64,000 bases of DNA from JBCCCJ01 sp039029315. GTDB lineage: Bacteria > Bacteroidota > Bacteroidia > J057. Location: positions 43,695-107,694 of the forward strand of contig JBCCGK010000030.1 of NCBI GenBank assembly GCA_039029315.1, given 5' to 3'. The notes beneath the pieces were generated by a model. That model had not been told where the DNA came from. It saw only the letters and a program-made list of their open reading frames with translations, and searched no databases. The translations under genes were made by a program, and so were the position numbers. Shown here in pieces: positions 29,293 to 37,313 of this stretch (positions within the stretch are counted from its first letter, which is position 1; each line of letters starts with the position of its first letter).

Positions 29293-30402
29293 ATGAACAC
29301 CTCTACTACTACTGATCGAAGGACTTTCTTAAAACAGGGTGCAGTCGGACTTGGAACCCTTGGCCTCATGGCAGCTACCTCTCCCTTATTTGCCAGAGAG
29401 GACGAACAACCATTGGGAGTTGCCCTTGTTGGTCTGGGATATTATGCTATTCAGAAATTGGCTGTGGGGCTACAACATACCAAGTATTGCCAACTGAGAG
29501 GTCTTGTCACTGGCACACCAGAAAAGGCAAAAAAATATGGGAAGGAGTTTAACATCCCGGAAAAGAACATCTACAATTACGATACCTTTGATGATATCAA
29601 AAATAATCCAGACATAGACATCGTCTATGTGGTTCTTCCGAATGCCCTACATGCAGAATATGTCATTCGAGCTGCCAAAGCCGGAAAGCATGTGATGTGC
29701 GAGAAACCCTTTGACATTTCTGTAAAAAAATGTGAGGAGGCAGTAAAAGCTTGCAAAAAAGCCGGAAAGTTGCTGCAAATCGGCTACCGCTGCCAATACG
29801 ATCCCTATCATCAGGAATTGATGCGTCTCGGCCAGAAAAAGGTAATGGGAGATGTCAAACTGATTCGAACCGGACACTCTTTTTATGGCGTTCACAATGA
29901 TAACTGGCGGTTCACCGATGCCAGTCTTTCTGGAGGAGGCCCTTTGATGGACGTCGGTATCTACTGCATTCAGGGCTGTCGATATACCTTGGGGCAGAAT
30001 CCGATCGCTGTTGAAGCCAGAACCTACAAAACCTTCAAAGACAAAATGCCTGGCATGGAAGAGACCATCATGTGGCACATGGAATTTGAGGGAGGGGCCG
30101 TTGCCAATTGCACCTCCAGCTATGTATCTCGCGAAAACTTCATTCATGTGTCAGCTGAGAATGGAAATTTCGGTTTGGAACCCTGTTATGGATATGATGG
30201 GGCACAAGGATCAGCCAGAAAGCATCAATTGAATTTTTCTACAAGAAATCAGCAAGCTGCCCAAATGGATGCCTTTGCCAGGAATATCCTGGATGATACG
30301 CCTGTGATCGCTTCAGGCGAAGATGGTTTGATAGATATGCAGATAGTAGAAGCCATTTACGAATCCGCAAAAGCCAAAACCCGTGTTGAAATAAAGTATT
30401 GA
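29293..30402 (+). CDS. Gfo/Idh/MocA-family oxidoreductase with twin-arginine signal
   Basis: 369 residues from the ATG at 29293; a TTG at 29239 would put 18 unlikely residues before the signal. A twin-arginine motif (DRRTFLKQ, 8-15) and hydrophobic stretch predict folded export with its cofactor. The Rossmann fold begins ALVGLGYYAIQ, and the family's EKPFDISVKKCEEAV segment supplies the catalytic Lys. Such proteins oxidise or reduce sugars and glycosides with NAD(P); several exported members act as glycoside-processing enzymes. Substrate unknown. Confidence 0.9.
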   Translation: MNTSTTTDRRTFLKQGAVGLGTLGLMAATSPLFAREDEQPLGVALVGLGYYAIQKLAVGLQHTKYCQLRGLVTGTPEKAKKYGKEFNIPEKNIYNYDTFDDIKNNPDIDIVYVVLPNALHAEYVIRAAKAGKHVMCEKPFDISVKKCEEAVKACKKAGKLLQIGYRCQYDPYHQELMRLGQKKVMGDVKLIRTGHSFYGVHNDNWRFTDASLSGGGPLMDVGIYCIQGCRYTLGQNPIAVEARTYKTFKDKMPGMEETIMWHMEFEGGAVANCTSSYVSRENFIHVSAENGNFGLEPCYGYDGAQGSARKHQLNFSTRNQQAAQMDAFARNILDDTPVIASGEDGLIDMQIVEAIYESAKAKTRVEIKY

Positions 30403-30501
30403 GGCGGAGTTCGGATTCAATAGATGAATGGTTGGATGGCCAGGAAAATCATGTCGATGATTGTCCGAGGTCAATCAGATCTGGTATCAGTGGTCAGCGT
30501 G

Positions 30502-31635
30502 TCAGTTCTCCACCCTTCGGGGAGGATGGTTCAGAAGAAAGGACAACACCTCTTCTGGCTGATCAGTGAGATGTAGAAACTCCTGGTAGATCCTTCCCGC
30601 TGCTAGCTGCTGCAATAGCGGGTATAGCATGGTCTGACGGGAAAATCTTTCTTTGCCCAAAAAGACCATGGGACTGTAGAACCCAAAGGTCCCATAATGA
30701 TTTTGTGCTGCATCCTGAAATATCTCCTGAGTTGTTCCTGCACTTCCCGGTGCAAATACCACCCCATACAAACAGATGGCAAGTAAGATGTCTTCCCGCA
30801 AACTGTTGGAAAAGTATTTCGCTATGTTTTTCGCAAAGTAGTTGCTTGGCTCATGTCCATAGAACCAGGTTGGAATCGCGAGATTGTCAGCACCATGTGG
30901 GTATTTTGACAATACTTCTCTGGCCTGATCCTGATAGCCCTCCATGCGATAATCTGCTTTCTGTGCCAAAATCTTCAAAGCATCTTCCAACTCTCCTTGT
31001 TCATAGGTTCCAAAATAGGCTCCAAGATTGGCTGCCTCCATGATCCCAGGCCCTCCGCCAGAAACAACATAGTACCCGTTCTTAGCAAGCAGTTGAGCGG
31101 TCAAGGCAGTGGTTCGAAAAAACGGATCTGTACGCAAGGTGCTATGACCTCCCATGATTCCGACACATTTTTTTTGTGTCATACCAGTTTCATCAAACTG
31201 CAATACTTCTCTCAGCGCATCATCCATAGCATGATCATGAATACGCTGATTGAGTGCTTCATTGAGGTGAGGATTATATTTACTGCTTGAAAAATGATGG
31301 TAAATGACTTCATCTACCGTTTTTTTATCATCAGGATGCTTACTCTCCAACTCCTGCCAGGTGTACAGTGATGCTCGAAAGGGATGATAGGGCAAATGCG
31401 GTTGTTTGATATAGAGAACAGCGCCACCCAGATTCAGTTTTTGCTGGACTTCGGCTTCAAACTCACACCCTAGAAATGTTACATTTTCCAGACAAATGCT
31501 TTCCCAAGGCCACGAAATGCCTGTAAGATCCATTGGGCTAATGGTGCAATTTTTCAATGAGTCAGCTTGTTCCAACTGTGCCAAAAATTCTGTTTTGGTA
31601 CGAATGCTAATCTCGTTTCGTTGATTTTTCTTCAT
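30502..31635 (-). CDS. LOG-family (Rossmann-fold nucleotide-binding) protein
   Basis: 377 residues. The LOG signature is seen as GGGPGIMEAANLGA at 192-205 and PGSAGTTQE at 296-304, a form of PGGxGTxxE with Ser for the second Gly. LOG proteins cleave the N-glycosidic bond of nucleoside monophosphates (cytokinin-type or PpnN-like activity). The first ~150 residues are an extra region of unknown role; PMDLTGISWPWESICLENVTFLGCEFE looks like degenerate pentapeptide-style repeats. The gene is downstream of the ornithine-cyclodeaminase-family gene with a repeat remnant between them. Confidence 0.85.
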   Translation of the reverse strand: MKKNQRNEISIRTKTEFLAQLEQADSLKNCTISPMDLTGISWPWESICLENVTFLGCEFEAEVQQKLNLGGAVLYIKQPHLPYHPFRASLYTWQELESKHPDDKKTVDEVIYHHFSSSKYNPHLNEALNQRIHDHAMDDALREVLQFDETGMTQKKCVGIMGGHSTLRTDPFFRTTALTAQLLAKNGYYVVSGGGPGIMEAANLGAYFGTYEQGELEDALKILAQKADYRMEGYQDQAREVLSKYPHGADNLAIPTWFYGHEPSNYFAKNIAKYFSNSLREDILLAICLYGVVFAPGSAGTTQEIFQDAAQNHYGTFGFYSPMVFLGKERFSRQTMLYPLLQQLAAGRIYQEFLHLTDQPEEVLSFLLNHPPRRVEN

Positions 31636-31654
31636 TTTCTTTCAATATACATAA

Positions 31655-31704
31655 GAGGCTGTTTAGGAATCTGTGCTGAGAATTTTTAGGGTGTATTTTT
31701 TAGC
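31655..31704 (-). mobile_element. MITE-like repeat, copy D (remnant)
   Basis: About 50 bases match the first third of copy A in reverse orientation: GAGGCTGTTT (one change from GAGACTGTTT), then TCTGTGCTGAGAATTTTTAG and the T-run. The rest, including the hairpin, is missing. TAA precedes it at 31652-31654. It fills nearly all of the 64-base gap between two minus-strand genes and overlaps the last codons and stop of the upstream one. Confidence 0.7.
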
Positions 31705-32698
31705 TCATACTCCAGGGAATAGAGATGCCCGCATCTTGTGCTTCCGCAGCCTTCCAGGCGGCCTCTGCCACGACCAAATCTTGCGCAGCGTTCCCAACTG
31801 ATTTAAACAAGGTAATATCCTCCCGGCGGGTTCGTCCCTGCTTTTCCCCTAAAACGATATGCCCCAATTCTGTTTGCAAATCTTCCATCTTGATCAAGCC
31901 GGCCTTTAATGGTTGTATCAGGTCTCCAGCTTCTTTCAAACTCGCAGCAAGCTGGTCTACCACAATCTGGGCATCTTGTACCGTCGGTGAAGGAATCTCA
32001 GCCATGTCTTCGCGATATGCTCCCACTGCATTGATATGTGTTCCCGCAGAAATGTGAGCTGCATCAAAGACCGGCTTTGAAGAGGTTGTTGCTGTACAAA
32101 TGATTTGGGCTTCTCTTACTTGTTCAGGCGCACTGGCCACAATCATTTCAATACCAAAACGCGCGTGCATGGCAGCTGCAAAAGCTTGCGCATGTTGGGG
32201 AGTTCGATTGAAAATCAAGACTTTCTGAAGCTTACGGACCTCTACCACTGCTTCCAATTGGGTTACCGCCTGTTTTCCCGTTCCGAATATGGCGAGTGTA
32301 TCTGCTTCGGGTAATGCCAGAAGATCAGTTGCCAGGCCGGATGCGGCGCCAGTCCTCAGCGCAGTGATATAAGAACCGTCCAGGAAGGCGCGTATCCCGC
32401 CAGTTTCCCTATCCATCAGCAGAACAGTCGCTGAGATAAATGGCAAATTCTTGCTCATATTCGCTGCATTCATCCCGACTATCTTGATTCCATAGGTCTC
32501 ACAATCATCCAGAATCACTGGCATATACAAAGATTCTGTTTGCTGTTTGTTTTGCAGATGAATCCTTATTGGAACCTGAGCTTTGCCACTTTTATGAGAA
32601 ATTTGAGCAAATGCTGATCTCATCAAAAATATAGCTTGTGACATCGGCACAAGTCTTGCCAGTAAGGCATGGTCAATTACGCGAATCTTTGTGGACAT
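31700..32698 (-). CDS. Ornithine cyclodeaminase/mu-crystallin-family enzyme
   Basis: 332 residues, the usual family length. The NAD-binding Rossmann motif is AIFGTGKQA near 143, preceded by ALRTGAASGLATDLLA, a conserved family block; GAYREDMAEIP and DLGHIVLGEKQGR-type segments follow. Members include ornithine cyclodeaminase, alanine dehydrogenase and ketimine reductases; the specific reaction cannot be assigned. The last residues (SMS, stop TAA) lie on the edge of repeat remnant D, whose A-run supplies the stop codon region, so the original C-terminus may have been slightly changed. Confidence 0.88.
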   Translation of the reverse strand: MSTKIRVIDHALLARLVPMSQAIFLMRSAFAQISHKSGKAQVPIRIHLQNKQQTESLYMPVILDDCETYGIKIVGMNAANMSKNLPFISATVLLMDRETGGIRAFLDGSYITALRTGAASGLATDLLALPEADTLAIFGTGKQAVTQLEAVVEVRKLQKVLIFNRTPQHAQAFAAAMHARFGIEMIVASAPEQVREAQIICTATTSSKPVFDAAHISAGTHINAVGAYREDMAEIPSPTVQDAQIVVDQLAASLKEAGDLIQPLKAGLIKMEDLQTELGHIVLGEKQGRTRREDITLFKSVGNAAQDLVVAEAAWKAAEAQDAGISIPWSMS

Positions 32699-32718
32699 AG
32701 GCTAAGAGTTTTCATCAT

Positions 32719-32753
32719 CAAATGTAAGAAAAGAGAAATTGACTAGCATACAA
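32719..32753 (-). promoter_or_regulatory. Candidate promoter for the cyclodeaminase-family gene
   Basis: On the minus strand TACATTTG (32719-32726) fully matches TAnnTTTG; TTG lies at 32751-32753 with a 24-base spacer, slightly long. Predicted leader about 15 bases. Confidence 0.35.
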
Positions 32754-32989
32754 GCAATCTCAAAATCCTGAATTAGACAATTCATACACAAGGAATAATT
32801 TTCTTACACAAAAAAACAAATAATAGACACAATGACCAGTCAATCAATACGGCATAATATCCAAAATCTGTTTTTCTTATTCAGAACAAAAACATATCCA
32901 CAAAGGTGAGGACAATCTTGATAAAAAATCTCCCTAAACACCATGTGAGAGAAATCCTTATTTATTATTACATTTCCTACCCCAATATT

Positions 32990-33019
32990 TTGTTAAATCA
33001 TTACTTTCTATTAGATTTG
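32990..33019 (+). promoter_or_regulatory. Candidate promoter far upstream of the 712-residue gene
   Basis: TTG at 32990-32992, 19-base spacer, TAGATTTG at 33012-33019: spacing and both boxes are ideal. The coding start is ~325 bases further on, so either the mRNA has a long leader or a small RNA is made here. Confidence 0.35.
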
Positions 33020-33349
33020 CAGGTGCTTCAAAGCGCACAAACTTTCAATATTAGCCCTAACTAGACTGTACTTGCATAAAGTTATTCTCTATTGTTTATG
33101 CTTAATTATAGGTACAAGAATTTGAACAACCCAGATTGCTATTATTTCATATTTCAACAAGCAGAATGATTATTGAGGGGGTGAAAACCAATCAAATGGC
33201 ATATAATTATATATCAAAAAAGAAGATTGAAATGGAGGGAACACCTGCATCCTAATTTATTTTTGCCAAAAAGATGAAAAGAACTACTAGCCTTTCAGCT
33301 AAGAAAAACATAATTATCTAATGAAATTTTTGTTAAAACACTGTCACTC

Positions 33350-35488
33350 ATGAATGCTTTTCCACTTCAACTCCTGATTGATTTACATAGATCTGAAGGA
33401 GAATTATCCTATCCCAAGTTCTTACAAGAAATCCAAAAAAAATCTGATTTTTCAGATTTCAATAAATTGTCCGATTTCCTGAATGGTGAACTTCAAAACG
33501 CCTCTATCCAAAGTCAAGAGTCTGTTGACTATTTTCTGTTTATTTCTGAGCACGCACTTTGGTATCACTTTTTAGGGAGGAATCACGACCATCTGATTCA
33601 TGGTATCGAGTTATTCAAACATCGACTCACTGCCATGAAAAGTATACAAGTTATTGATGAAGTTCCGGTCAATGGTTGGTATCAGTACCTGGATTTGATC
33701 CAAATAGCGTTTTTGCGCGTTCTCCGTCATGTGCCGATTGAGACCTATGAAGAGCATATCAGCAATTTGAATTGGTCGGCCTTCGATGCCTCCTTTATTC
33801 CACAAATTTCGACTCTGTTGGGGATTGTATATTCCCAAGAGGAAGATTCGGAACAAAGAGGGAAGGCCAGAATCTGGTTGGCAAAATCCATCAGGGAAAA
33901 TGCGCCTGCTGGCAATTTGCTCAATTATTATGTGTTGGCTTCTTATTTCCAGGCAGAAAACAAGCCTGATTCTGCTGATAGAATGAGAGAAGTAGTTCAA
34001 CAACTCAAAGCAAGTCTTGATGAACTTCCAAGTGGGAGAATCTCCAACTTGTTCCATGCAGGGATTTTCGAACTAGATGCTGAAATTCTGCGGTCCTCCT
34101 TCTCATTAGAAACAGATGGGATCAACCAATTGGAACAAAGTCAGCTTAAACTAAAAGAACTGGAAACTTCATTTGCTCATAGAGATGACCTTCCCAGTTT
34201 TTCCAGAGCCAGAGTTGAGTCCATCATTGCAGGTCTGTATGGACAGCTGTTCCACATGACCGATGATGATCTCGAACAGGCCAGCTTTGCCAAGCAAGCC
34301 TCCCAACATATAGACCATTCGATCCATCTGGCTGATAAGTATAAGGATGATGTCAATGAGATGTTGTATCGTCTGACCAAATCCAACATCAGTGTGAAGA
34401 CCGGTTCTCAACTTACAGAAAAGGAGATGAAGGAACTGGTTCAGTATCAGAAAAAACGCCAGGATTATCCATATTATATCCAGGCGATGCATGTATATCT
34501 GGATTTGCTTGAGCGAAATGGTGTGTCTTCAAAATCATACGACCTCTTCCTGGAAATCTTCAAACAAGGCAACAAACGTATCGAAGAAGGAGGGTTCTAC
34601 TTGATTACCAAAGGACTTGGCCTGGCCAACAGGGTCTTTATTCGCGAAAGTAAGAAACCTGGGGTTTCCTGGATTGTGGCCAATTTGGATTCTTTCTTCG
34701 AAAAAGTGATGGAAGTGATTGACTCGATAGAATCGATTCAGGAGCATTCAGGCGTCAAGCTTGTCGAAGAGTTCAGAGAGACATATTTGGCTTTTGAACC
34801 TGCCTCTCATTTCAATATCAAAGTCTATTTCCAGTTTCAGTTGTACATGGCCAAATCTCTCCGGATTGGGGCCATTTTGCACAATGATACAATGAGCCTC
34901 AAGATGGCGAACAAGCTCATTTCAGAGTTTGAAAATGAAAACAATCCGCTGAGCTTTATTCAAGCAGAGTGGGAAGAGTTTAAGAAAGTTCCCAATAGTG
35001 TTCGGAACAAGACATTAAATAAGTGTATCAATATCTCCAAAGGCGACTTGCCATTGGCGGCAGAGCATTTGGACTTCTCTTATCGAAACCTGCGAAGCTA
35101 CATTACCTTCAAAGAAGTCAATCGTTTGGGATTCTTCCTCGATCTTCAACAAACCAACAATCGGCAGTTGGAGTTGGGAATCCGATACATGTTCTTCGAT
35201 CTGTACAAGAAAGGAACCATCTTTGAGGTTGTATTCGATATGCCGAAGTTTCTGGTGGAGCATTCCAAATCTGGTTTTTATTCACAAAACCTTGAACAGG
35301 AATTGAATATCAAAGGAACAACAGCCAAAAAGTACATCAAAATCATGATGGAGATCGGCTTGATCCGACAAGACAAAACTACCGGAAGGAAGCACTATTA
35401 CAGACTCATCAGAGAGAATGTGATGAACCGTCTTGGAAAGGACAAGAATACATTGATTGGCAGTGCTGATGCTCACATAGTGGGCTAG
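33350..35488 (+). CDS. Unrecognised 712-residue helical protein with DNA-binding-like C-terminus
   Basis: 712 residues, cytoplasmic, no signal or membrane segment. I do not recognise a family. Most of it (about 30-550) is predicted alpha-helical with TPR-like spacing of Ala, Leu and Tyr. Residues ~563-598 (LAAEHLDFSYRNLRSYITFKEVNRLGFF) resemble a helix-turn-helix, and ~646-690 (LEQELNIKGTTAKKYIKIMMEIGLIRQ) resemble a winged helix. A regulatory protein with a helical sensor is a reasonable reading, not a finding. The next gene on the same strand, 267 bases on, encodes an effector-associated-domain-like protein. Confidence 0.75.
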   Translation: MNAFPLQLLIDLHRSEGELSYPKFLQEIQKKSDFSDFNKLSDFLNGELQNASIQSQESVDYFLFISEHALWYHFLGRNHDHLIHGIELFKHRLTAMKSIQVIDEVPVNGWYQYLDLIQIAFLRVLRHVPIETYEEHISNLNWSAFDASFIPQISTLLGIVYSQEEDSEQRGKARIWLAKSIRENAPAGNLLNYYVLASYFQAENKPDSADRMREVVQQLKASLDELPSGRISNLFHAGIFELDAEILRSSFSLETDGINQLEQSQLKLKELETSFAHRDDLPSFSRARVESIIAGLYGQLFHMTDDDLEQASFAKQASQHIDHSIHLADKYKDDVNEMLYRLTKSNISVKTGSQLTEKEMKELVQYQKKRQDYPYYIQAMHVYLDLLERNGVSSKSYDLFLEIFKQGNKRIEEGGFYLITKGLGLANRVFIRESKKPGVSWIVANLDSFFEKVMEVIDSIESIQEHSGVKLVEEFRETYLAFEPASHFNIKVYFQFQLYMAKSLRIGAILHNDTMSLKMANKLISEFENENNPLSFIQAEWEEFKKVPNSVRNKTLNKCINISKGDLPLAAEHLDFSYRNLRSYITFKEVNRLGFFLDLQQTNNRQLELGIRYMFFDLYKKGTIFEVVFDMPKFLVEHSKSGFYSQNLEQELNIKGTTAKKYIKIMMEIGLIRQDKTTGRKHYYRLIRENVMNRLGKDKNTLIGSADAHIVG

Positions 35489-35755
35489 CTTAGCATTTCA
35501 TTCAGAACAATCGCATCAGACAGGTATCCTGATATAGACCCATATCAAGGATACAGGTCTGTTGCCTCATGATGTTTGTGTTCCAGAAGAATGTCAAAAT
35601 CTTCGGACCCCGAATTCTCTTACTTACATTTTCATCCCCTACCAATTTGGTGACAGAAGGATCACTTTGTGCCTTCTCACATAACTAATCTCCCCATTAG
35701 TTGATGAAGATGCCTCTATGGATTCACTTTTTCCACATGAACAAGCCCTCTAGTT

Positions 35756-36346
35756 ATGAGTACCTCCTCCCCATATTCTCGTTTCTTACGATCAATGATG
35801 GAATTAAAAAAATCAGAATTTATCTTGTCAGATTCAGCAGTGGCTCAAGGTATTACACATGCTCCCACCCCCTTTCCTTTCCAGACAGTCAACAAGCCAG
35901 ATGATTTTGTGGAAATATTCTGGGACCAGTATCTGGATCATATCATAGGTGAGTTTTTCGATAAACTCAAAACGATTCCTGAATCCACCATCAACAAACA
36001 TTTGACCCTCTTCAAGCAACAAGAAGCATCAAGAGCGCCTTCCCCATCAAAAGCGTATTCGATTGCATTATGTCAAAAGGTAGAGAAGATCCAATCGGTA
36101 TTGACATATGGCGAATTGACATATGGGTTGAAATTGCTCAATGAGCTTGCAAAGAGATTTCGATCAATTGAACAAGTATTTGGAAAAGACATATCTCTCC
36201 TCAACACTCAATTTCATGACATTGACAGGCGGTCATCCTTAAGCCTTCTATCCGAAGAAGACTATCTGAGAAGTAGACAAAAAACAATCAATGGTGTTCT
36301 GAGAATTCTTGATCAAATCAAGGAGAATCACGGATCGGATAGCTAG
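35756..36346 (+). CDS. Small protein with effector-associated-domain-like C-terminus
   Basis: 196 residues, start at the ATG at 35756. The N-terminal ~100 residues are not recognised. The C-terminal ~90 residues are helical: a repeat-like ELTYGLKLLNELAKRF helix, then SLLNTQFHDIDRRSSLSLLSEEDY and LRSRQKTINGVLRILDQIKE. This order of a polar helix, a short 'x-L-S-x-E-E-Y' turn and a helix ending L-L-x-L-I/L-D-x-I resembles effector-associated domains (EAD11-like), which recruit effectors in NTPase-centred bacterial conflict systems. The match is by eye. No nuclease, caspase, TIR or STAND partner is next to it. Confidence 0.7.
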   Translation: MSTSSPYSRFLRSMMELKKSEFILSDSAVAQGITHAPTPFPFQTVNKPDDFVEIFWDQYLDHIIGEFFDKLKTIPESTINKHLTLFKQQEASRAPSPSKAYSIALCQKVEKIQSVLTYGELTYGLKLLNELAKRFRSIEQVFGKDISLLNTQFHDIDRRSSLSLLSEEDYLRSRQKTINGVLRILDQIKENHGSDS

Positions 36347-36391
36347 CTGTATGGCATGTGAGATCCCCTAACTTGTTCTCAAAAAGATCCC

Positions 36392-36425
36392 TTGTACAAT
36401 ATGTGACAGCTTTTTTGTAATTTTG
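36392..36425 (+). promoter_or_regulatory. Candidate promoter for yebC
   Basis: TTG at 36392-36394, 23-base spacer, TAATTTTG at 36418-36425 (full TAnnTTTG match). Predicted leader ~30 bases to the yebC ATG. Confidence 0.4.
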
Positions 36426-36459
36426 TTCTCAAATCAAACAACTCGAAGACAAAATTGTT

Positions 36460-37200
36460 ATGGCAGGTCACAGTAAATGGGCAAATATCAAACACCGCAA
36501 GGGTGCGCAAGACAAAAAAAGATCAAAACTTTTCACAAAACTTATCAAAGAAGTCGCTGTAGCGACCAAGGAAGGCGGCCCTGACCCTGACGCAAATCCT
36601 CGCCTGAGAATGGCCATCAAGAATGCCCGCAAGTCCAGTGTTCCTAAAGATAGAATTGAAGCTGCTATCAGCAAGGGAAGTGGTGCAGACGGGAGCAATT
36701 ATGAAGAAGTGACCCTTGAAGGCTATGCGCCCAATGGCATTGCAGTATTTGTCGAATGCTTGACAGACAACAATAACAGAACAGTTGCCAATGTTCGGTC
36801 ATATTTCAATAAATATGGAGGCAGCATGGGCAAAAGCGGGTCTGTAGATTATATGTTTGAACGCAAAGGGATCTTCATCTTTCCTACTGAAGGACTGGAC
36901 GAAGATGAGGTCACAATGGAACTTCTGGAAGGGGGCTTAGAAGATATTGAGACCTCAGATACCAACTTTATTGCCACCTGTGCATTTGAAGATTACGGTG
37001 CCCTCAATGCCAAAATAGAGGAATTGAACATCGACGCGGAAAGTTCTTTAGAGCGAATTCCAGCCAATACACTCTCCCTTGACACAGACAAAGCCAAATC
37101 AGTCCTGAAACTCATCGATATCATCGAGGATGATGACGATGTCCAATCAGTTTTCCACAATATGGAAATGACAGAGGAAATAATAGCGACGATGGGCTAA
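36460..37200 (+). CDS. yebC: YebC/PmpR-family DNA-binding regulator
   Basis: 246 residues, the family length. It begins MAGHSKWANIKHRKGAQDKKR, the almost invariant YebC N-terminus, and contains NARKSSVPKDRIEAAISKG and EGYAPNGIAVFVECLTDNNNRT. YebC-family proteins regulate transcription, and some members relieve ribosome stalling at proline-rich motifs. It stands between the EAD-like gene and gyrB on the same strand. A small GGGCT/AGCCC stem (37194-37207) overlaps its stop. Confidence 0.96.
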   Translation: MAGHSKWANIKHRKGAQDKKRSKLFTKLIKEVAVATKEGGPDPDANPRLRMAIKNARKSSVPKDRIEAAISKGSGADGSNYEEVTLEGYAPNGIAVFVECLTDNNNRTVANVRSYFNKYGGSMGKSGSVDYMFERKGIFIFPTEGLDEDEVTMELLEGGLEDIETSDTNFIATCAFEDYGALNAKIEELNIDAESSLERIPANTLSLDTDKAKSVLKLIDIIEDDDDVQSVFHNMEMTEEIIATMG

Positions 37201-37313
37201 AAAGCCCTTAAAAAACCTCAATTCTTGTGGATAACTTCCTATGTATTATGGGCTTTTCTTCGTATCTTTAGCCCTAAGTGCATTCGGATAAAAATTTAAG
37301 TAACGGACTGATA

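Larger units (their letters stand above)
32699..33349. other. Long AT-rich intergenic region
   Basis: 651 bases between divergent genes. It holds a candidate promoter for each direction and a second TAnnTTTG match (33258-33265) lacking a well-spaced TTG. No ORF of coding appearance. A long leader or a small RNA could lie between 33026 and 33349. Confidence 0.45.

Noticed and set aside
37194..37207. Stem over the yebC stop as a terminator
   Set aside because: Only five base pairs and no T run on the plus strand.
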